59,854 bases of DNA from the NCBI GenBank assembly GCA_005884665.1, contig VBAT01000018.1:79986-139839 (forward strand). Reading direction: 5' to 3'. The notes below the pieces were generated by a model. That model did no database searches, was not told where the DNA came from, and saw only the letters and a list, made by a program, of their open reading frames with translations. Position numbers and translations under genes: made by a program. Source of the stretch: Bacteroidota bacterium (GTDB lineage Bacteria; Bacteroidota; Bacteroidia; Chitinophagales; Chitinophagaceae). Each line of letters begins with the position of its first letter. Position 1 is the first letter of the stretch. Below are positions 55,648 through 59,854 of the stretch, piece by piece.

Positions 55648-56829
55648 TCAAATTGTATCATTATCCTGTGCATATTCCCTACCAGCGGTGTTACCAACTT
55701 TGCCGATAAGATTACTTATTGCTGGTATCGATAGAATATAAATGTAAGGAACAATACTAAGAAAGAAACGGTTATGCCAGTCGTCGCAGGTCATGATCAC
55801 CGTTGACCATGCCAGGAAAATCAATGAGAAACAATAAAGAAATAAATGCCTGTCAGTTTTAAGCCAGCGGCGGATGCTGAATACGGCGAAGAAATAAAGA
55901 GGATAAAAATAAAGAATGAGATAAATGTTGTGACCGCTGCTGTAGTAAGTCCTGGTTAGTCCTAAAAAAGCTTTTGAGCGTAACCATGCCAGGTGCGTAA
56001 ACTGTTCAAAATTGTGAGTCACATAATAAATAAGCCCAAAAATCGAATTGGGATCAGACGAAGTTTTTATGTCTGCGGGGTAAGACCTCGTTGGGACTCC
56101 GCAAATGATACTTTCATCGCGGAATGGCAACATAAAATCCAGTTCGCCCCCACTGCCCAAAGCCATATTTAAGAAAAACAGAAATCCAATACTTGCTACA
56201 GCCGTGATACCAATTTTAATAAGGATCGGCAGCGTTTTGAAGAAGCGGAAGAATAAGTAAAGAAATGCACAAGGCACCCAAAGCAGGCCGGTAGGTCGTG
56301 TAAAACAAATAACAACCAGGAAAAGGAAAATCAGCACAAACCGCTTCAATGTCATTTGCGGCAATCGCAGGAGATAACAGCTGAACAGGATGGTGAAACT
56401 AAAAAATAAGGATTCCGTCTGGAGAGAACAATTAACAGTTTGCAGGGGAATCGTAAACACAAACAGGAGGCTGGTAAATAAAGCCGTGATCTTGTTGCTG
56501 ACAGAAGCAGCGAAACGGTACAGTGCCCATGTTGCAAGCCCATTGAAAAAGAATTGGACGATCGCTACTGCAATATATCCGGCGTGCAGTTTTTGTGCGA
56601 TCGCTATCAAAAAGATCTGGGTAGAATATAACCAGAAATTGGAAGAGCTTACCGTTCCGTGGTTGACCAGGTTATCTGCTTCGGCAATATACTTGGATGC
56701 TTCAAACTCGGTAACTATACCATAATGAAAAAGCAGTAGGGATTGGACTATGATCCAGGCGCAGGCAAGAATGATTTCATGTTTATAGCTGGAAAAAGAA
56801 GCAGGAAGCAGTCTGTTGGTCTTCGCCAA
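55648..56829 (-). CDS. Multi-helix membrane glycosyltransferase-like protein (GT-C type)
   Basis: This 393-aa protein has about ten hydrophobic helices. An early periplasmic loop with VTEFEASKYIAEAD contains acidic residues in the position of the GT-C catalytic loop. The family is likely the mannosyltransferase-like membrane proteins that use polyprenyl-phosphate sugars. It has a TTG start at 56829; no in-frame ATG is near and a stop lies just upstream. Grouped with the sulfatase-like gene and an acyltransferase, suggesting envelope glycan decoration. Confidence 0.7.
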   Translation of the reverse strand: MAKTNRLLPASFSSYKHEIILACAWIIVQSLLLFHYGIVTEFEASKYIAEADNLVNHGTVSSSNFWLYSTQIFLIAIAQKLHAGYIAVAIVQFFFNGLATWALYRFAASVSNKITALFTSLLFVFTIPLQTVNCSLQTESLFFSFTILFSCYLLRLPQMTLKRFVLIFLFLVVICFTRPTGLLWVPCAFLYLFFRFFKTLPILIKIGITAVASIGFLFFLNMALGSGGELDFMLPFRDESIICGVPTRSYPADIKTSSDPNSIFGLIYYVTHNFEQFTHLAWLRSKAFLGLTRTYYSSGHNIYLILYFYPLYFFAVFSIRRWLKTDRHLFLYCFSLIFLAWSTVIMTCDDWHNRFFLSIVPYIYILSIPAISNLIGKVGNTAGREYAQDNDTI

Positions 56830-56878
56830 TACCTGGTAAGTTTTCGCAAATATAGCTTAAATAAACGCTGTCAGCCTG

Positions 56879-58039
56879 CTACCTGGCCGATGATGGATTG
56901 AAGAATAAGAGCAACTTTCGCCATGCTCTCGCAAAAAATCCTTCCGACGTCATCACCTCTTTCAGGGCCAGCATTTTCTTTTCAAATAGATGATAGCTCA
57001 GGATACTAAGGATGACTGCTACTCCAAGAGCCAGCAATGAAACGACAGCATAGCTTGTATAATAGGTGTTACCTCCGTTGACCAGCCTGTCAATCAGGTA
57101 TATTTTAAACAGGCAAAGTACCGGCCAGTGATAAACATACAGGCCATATGAAATACGGCCGATGTATTTTATGAGTTTGTTTTCAAGGAAAAAACCTGAG
57201 ACAAGACTTCTTTTCCAGATAGCCAGGAAAACAATGACGCCAAACAAGACGGCAACCACGGTATAACCAATGAATGGGAAAACCGGCATGCCAGGCAGCA
57301 AACTCTTGCTCAGAACAAACAGCACAATAGAAACCCCTGCGACGCTAACGGCCAATTGTGTAAGTCTCTTTTTTGTTTCAGCATATGAATCCATTCTCCA
57401 GATGGCGATGAGACTTCCGATACAAAGGCCGTCCATTCTGGTCATATACTGGAAAAAGAAATTAGTATAACCATTTCCAAACATGAGCCATGAGGAATAA
57501 CGGCATAGAAAGCAGGTGACCAGGATAAGGACAGCGATCTGCGCAAGAACGCGGGTGTTATTTATCGCGAGAATGAAGAACGGCCAGAGTAAATAAAATT
57601 GTTCTTCAACAGACAGCGACCAAAAATGATTCAATAACATGGAATCAGCGGGCCTGATATGAATTATGCTCAGCCAGTTATTCAGGTGTAGCCAGAGCAT
57701 GGGCTGATCAGTTTTATAATAATGATACTGTATTTGCAAGCCCTGCAACATGGGAGCGATAACAAAGAATAAGAGCAAAACACCGTAATAGAGCGGAAAT
57801 ATTTTCAGGATACGGCGGATATAAAAATTCTGCAGAAAGTTCTTGCTTCCTTTTGTGACCAGAAGAATATCAGTGATCAAAAAACCCGATAGCACAAAAA
57901 ACAAATCAACGCCAACCCAACCGAGTTTAAAATGAGGAAGGAAATTGAGATTGTGGCAGCAAATGACCAGCAGGATTGCGATGCCGCGCAGGCCATCAAG
58001 AGCTGGATAATACGACCTGGTGGGAGTCGCAGAATTCAT
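56879..58039 (-). CDS. Acyltransferase family 3 membrane protein (OafA/YrhL-like)
   Basis: This 386-aa integral membrane O-acyltransferase has the usual start YYPALDGLRGIAILLVICCHN with its conserved His, then WVGVDLFFVLSGFLIT, FLQNFYIRRILKIFPLYY and NHFWSLSVEEQFYLLWP, all core family motifs. It acetylates surface sugars such as LPS, capsule or exopolysaccharide. It lies 49 nt before the glycosyltransferase-like gene and probably starts the three-gene operon. Confidence 0.93.
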   Translation of the reverse strand: MNSATPTRSYYPALDGLRGIAILLVICCHNLNFLPHFKLGWVGVDLFFVLSGFLITDILLVTKGSKNFLQNFYIRRILKIFPLYYGVLLLFFVIAPMLQGLQIQYHYYKTDQPMLWLHLNNWLSIIHIRPADSMLLNHFWSLSVEEQFYLLWPFFILAINNTRVLAQIAVLILVTCFLCRYSSWLMFGNGYTNFFFQYMTRMDGLCIGSLIAIWRMDSYAETKKRLTQLAVSVAGVSIVLFVLSKSLLPGMPVFPFIGYTVVAVLFGVIVFLAIWKRSLVSGFFLENKLIKYIGRISYGLYVYHWPVLCLFKIYLIDRLVNGGNTYYTSYAVVSLLALGVAVILSILSYHLFEKKMLALKEVMTSEGFFARAWRKLLLFFNPSSAR

Positions 58040-58137
58040 AGGTACGTTTTTCGTTAGGGATATTGGGACTAACTGGTGTAAAGATTAAAAATTATCCGCA
58101 TTTTTTGGTAGGTAGCAACCCTCGTCTTTGATCGTAC

Positions 58138-58725
58138 TTATTCAATCGTAACTCTACGTTGAATGTATTTTCCCAGCAGGTCGAATTCAAGGTTGACGGC
58201 ATCACCTGGTTGTACCTGGCCGATATTGGTATGCTCGAATGTGAATGGAATTATGGCTACTGTAAAGCTCTTTTTTTTGACCTCAAAAGCCGTAAGGCTG
58301 ATGCCATTGACACAGATCGAGCCTTTTTCAATGATCAGCTCAGCAAACTTCCTGGGGAATTCAATTACATATTCCCAGCTGCCAGCTTTTTCCTTTTGCC
58401 GTTTGCAAATACCGGTCGCATCAACATGGCCCTGGACAAAATGTCCATCAATCCGGCTACTTAATAAAAGCGATCGTTCAATATTTACAGCGGTTCCTGG
58501 CTGCCAGGAACCAAGATTGGTCTTTTTGAGGGTCTCATCGATAGCGGTCACTTTATGCAATTGGCCCTGAATATCTTCTATAGTAAGACATACACCGCTA
58601 TGGCTAACGCTCTGATCAATTTTGAATTCGGTGGAAAGCGAGGACTCAACCCAAAAACTCCTGTTAGAACCATTTGGAATGATCTCTGCAATTCGGCCCA
58701 CGGTTTCTATAATGCCGGTAAACAT
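58138..58725 (-). CDS. ribE: Riboflavin synthase alpha subunit
   Basis: It dismutates two 6,7-dimethyl-8-ribityllumazines to riboflavin. Its 195 aa contain two lumazine-binding repeats, starting MFTGIIETVG and GHFVQGHVDATG. Motifs SHSGVCLTIE and EKGSICVNGISLT mark the equivalent sites in each repeat. Other riboflavin genes are not nearby. It is divergent from rpsU. Confidence 0.95.
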   Translation of the reverse strand: MFTGIIETVGRIAEIIPNGSNRSFWVESSLSTEFKIDQSVSHSGVCLTIEDIQGQLHKVTAIDETLKKTNLGSWQPGTAVNIERSLLLSSRIDGHFVQGHVDATGICKRQKEKAGSWEYVIEFPRKFAELIIEKGSICVNGISLTAFEVKKKSFTVAIIPFTFEHTNIGQVQPGDAVNLEFDLLGKYIQRRVTIE

Positions 58726-58809
58726 GGCTGCAAATTAGTGGTTATTAACATTTGAACCGGGTTTGAAACTTTTGATTGATCATAACTTTAAACTTTGGAC
58801 TTTTACCTC

Positions 58810-58817
58810 TATCTTTG
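58810..58817 (+). promoter_or_regulatory. Putative Bacteroidota -7 element for rpsU
   Basis: TATCTTTG matches TAnnTTTG exactly and leaves a leader of about 48 nt before rpsU. The -33 element is not clear. Confidence 0.5.
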
Positions 58818-58820
58818 CTC

Positions 58821-58837
58821 TCCCGAAATCTTCGGGA
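58821..58837 (+). promoter_or_regulatory. Leader hairpin of rpsU
   Basis: TCCCGAA-ATC-TTCGGGA makes a 7-bp hairpin in the untranslated leader. It is not followed by a T run, so it is not a standard terminator. It may be structural or a repeat relic. Confidence 0.45.
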
Positions 58838-58850
58838 TAAAAAAAATACC

Positions 58851-58858
58851 AAGGGGGT
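58851..58858 (+). promoter_or_regulatory. Strong ribosome binding site of rpsU
   Basis: AAGGGGGT pairs over eight bases (one G-U) with the 3' end of 16S rRNA, 6 nt before the ATG. Such a site is rare in this window. TACC and GGTA flank it and could form a 4-bp stem that hides it. Confidence 0.65.
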
Positions 58859-58864
58859 ATCAAA

Positions 58865-59062
58865 ATGCTGATCATCGATTCAAAAGATTGCGAAAACATT
58901 GACAAGGCGCTGAAGAAATACAAAAAGAAGTTCGAAAAATCGAAAGTATTGCTACAGTTGCGTGAGCGTCAGAGTTTCACCAAACCTTCTGTAAAACGCA
59001 GGGGAGCGGTGTTAAAAGCAATCTACAAGCAGAAGATTGCCAGCGGCAAGATCGAAAGTTAA
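58865..59062 (+). CDS. rpsU: 30S ribosomal protein bS21
   Basis: This 65-aa small-subunit protein binds near the 3' end of 16S rRNA. The basic helix-rich sequence (CENIDKALKKYKKKFEKSK, then LRERQSFTKPSVKRRGAVLKAIYKQK) is typical of Bacteroidota bS21. In Bacteroidota ribosomes bS21 helps hide the anti-Shine-Dalgarno end, and rpsU itself keeps a strong Shine-Dalgarno, consistent with autoregulation. The order rpsU then xer-type recombinase is common in the phylum. Confidence 0.95.
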   Translation: MLIIDSKDCENIDKALKKYKKKFEKSKVLLQLRERQSFTKPSVKRRGAVLKAIYKQKIASGKIES

Positions 59063-59092
59063 GTTTATCGGTTTCGTTAACAATAAGATTGA

Positions 59093-59126
59093 AATAGCTG
59101 TTCCCAACCGGGCAGCTATTTTTTTT
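59093..59126 (+). terminator. Rho-independent terminator after rpsU
   Basis: AATAGCTG-TT-CCC-AACC-GGG-CAGCTATT is followed by a T run. It ends rpsU transcription before the recombinase gene starts at 59155. Confidence 0.8.
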
Positions 59127-59154
59127 CCAATATGCCGTAGCTTTACAGGAGCAT

Positions 59155-59854
59155 ATGCCTGCACAAAACCGCCCTGGACTCCAAGCCTTCCTTGATTACA
59201 TTAAGTATGAAAAGAGGTATTCAACCCATACGCTTATTTCTTATGAAACCGACCTGCGGGATTTTGAAGCTTATATAAGAAGGCATTACGGGAATCTTGC
59301 ACTTAAAGAAATGACTCATAGCTTCATCCGGGGTTGGCTTGCGGAGTTAAAGCAAAATGGGTTGACTTCAAAGTCAATTAACAGGAAAATATCTGCACTT
59401 CGTTCATTCTTCAAGTATCATTTGCGGGTGGGTAACCTGGAGTCATCTCCAATGGTGAATGTCATCGCGCCCAAAAATGCAAAACGTCTCCCGGTTTTCA
59501 TAAAAGAAGAGGAAACAAAGGAATTGCTTGAAACACTTGCAGGCACAACAGAAGATTGGAAATCTTTAAATGCTAAAATGCTTATAGCGTTGTTTTACAG
59601 TACCGGAATGCGCCTGAGCGAATTGATCAATCTTAAAGAAAAGCAGCTTGATTTGACAAGAGCGCAGATTAAAGTGCTTGGAAAAGGTAACAAGGAACGG
59701 ATTATCCCGGTGAGTCAGCAACTCATGAATGAAATCGGCGACTACAGGGAACTAAAGAAAAAGGAATTTGAAAAACAGGAAGATGTGTTGCTAGTAACGG
59801 AAAAAGGGAAGAAATTATACTCTAAGTATGCATATCTCTTAGTTAAGAAATATT
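59155..59854 (+). CDS. xerC: Tyrosine recombinase (XerC/XerD type), cut by the window end
   Basis: The first 233 codons are present. The N-terminal SAM-like core-binding domain (FLDYIKYEKRYSTHTLISYETDLRDF, residues 10-40) and the start of the catalytic domain are visible, with the first catalytic Arg in STGMRLSELINL and the beta-hairpin Lys in VLGKGNKER. The HxxR and Tyr motifs lie beyond the window. The ATG at 59155 follows AGGAG. The position after rpsU is the usual chromosomal locus of the dimer-resolving XerC-like recombinase, so it need not indicate a mobile element. Confidence 0.9.
   Translation, partial: MPAQNRPGLQAFLDYIKYEKRYSTHTLISYETDLRDFEAYIRRHYGNLALKEMTHSFIRGWLAELKQNGLTSKSINRKISALRSFFKYHLRVGNLESSPMVNVIAPKNAKRLPVFIKEEETKELLETLAGTTEDWKSLNAKMLIALFYSTGMRLSELINLKEKQLDLTRAQIKVLGKGNKERIIPVSQQLMNEIGDYRELKKKEFEKQEDVLLVTEKGKKLYSKYAYLLVKKY

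Noticed and set aside
59155..59854. Recombinase as a sign of an integrated element
   Set aside because: Its position next to rpsU is the usual housekeeping XerC-like locus in Bacteroidota.

Overview
The window looks like a chromosomal segment of a member of the Bacteroidota, most likely Chitinophagaceae or a close relative. The support is two SusC/SusD pairs, FAS1 (fasciclin) lipoproteins, a type IX secretion (T9SS) C-terminal sorting domain, a PorU-like/PorV-like pair, TAnnTTTG-type -7 promoter elements, few Shine-Dalgarno sequences, and the order rpsU then tyrosine recombinase at the right edge.

Layout. 1-2.1 kb: a conserved coiled-coil-type protein convergent with the Kdo transferase waaA. 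2.3-8.6 kb: a tight plus-strand nucleotide-sugar operon (sugar aminotransferase, UDP-glucose dehydrogenase, UDP-glucuronate decarboxylase-like SDR, UDP-HexNAc dehydrogenase, rfbC, rfbD). 8.8-10.5 kb: a minus-strand accessory operon with a three-helix membrane protein, a trypsin-fold protease and a stand-alone copy of the protease's N-terminal domain; then a decayed ORF, panD and tRNA-Gln(CUG). 11.6-14.1 kb: a large T9SS-sorted protein. 14.5-33.9 kb: a polysaccharide utilisation locus with two SusC/SusD pairs, three FAS1 lipoproteins, a CE12-type rhamnogalacturonan acetylesterase and a GH2 enzyme, which suggests a pectic (RG-I type) target. 33.9-35.9 kb: an AT-rich island with a decayed ORF and a three-gene operon ending in a membrane-anchored CHAT/caspase-like protein, followed by a small ORF and tRNA-Gln(UUG). 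36.6-44.8 kb: a cyanophycin neighbourhood (cphA, secreted S10 carboxypeptidase, Tat-exported PLP enzyme with a 3' frameshift, APC permease, cyanophycinase cphB). 44.9-47.7 kb: GDSL hydrolase, alpha/beta hydrolase, tyrS. 47.9-54.1 kb: PorV-like and PorU2-like T9SS proteins. 54.1-58.0 kb: three envelope or glycan membrane proteins. 58.1 kb to the end: ribE, rpsU and a truncated tyrosine recombinase.

Themes. The first operon and waaA feed lipid A and surface polysaccharide assembly. The locus at 14-34 kb would bind, import, deacetylate and cleave a plant polysaccharide. cphA and cphB bracket a possible nitrogen-storage and amino-acid-handling cluster. A family of short repeat elements (runs of a 7-8 nt word, a GC-rich or unique core, then the word inverted) recurs between genes and in places supplies stop codons, an in-frame insertion or a signal-peptide start.

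The best candidates for something undescribed are the trypsin-like operon at 8.8-10.5 kb and the CHAT-like operon at 34.5-35.9 kb. Both are compact, are unlike their neighbours, and lie near tRNA-Gln genes. All family assignments come from reading motifs by eye; no database search was possible.
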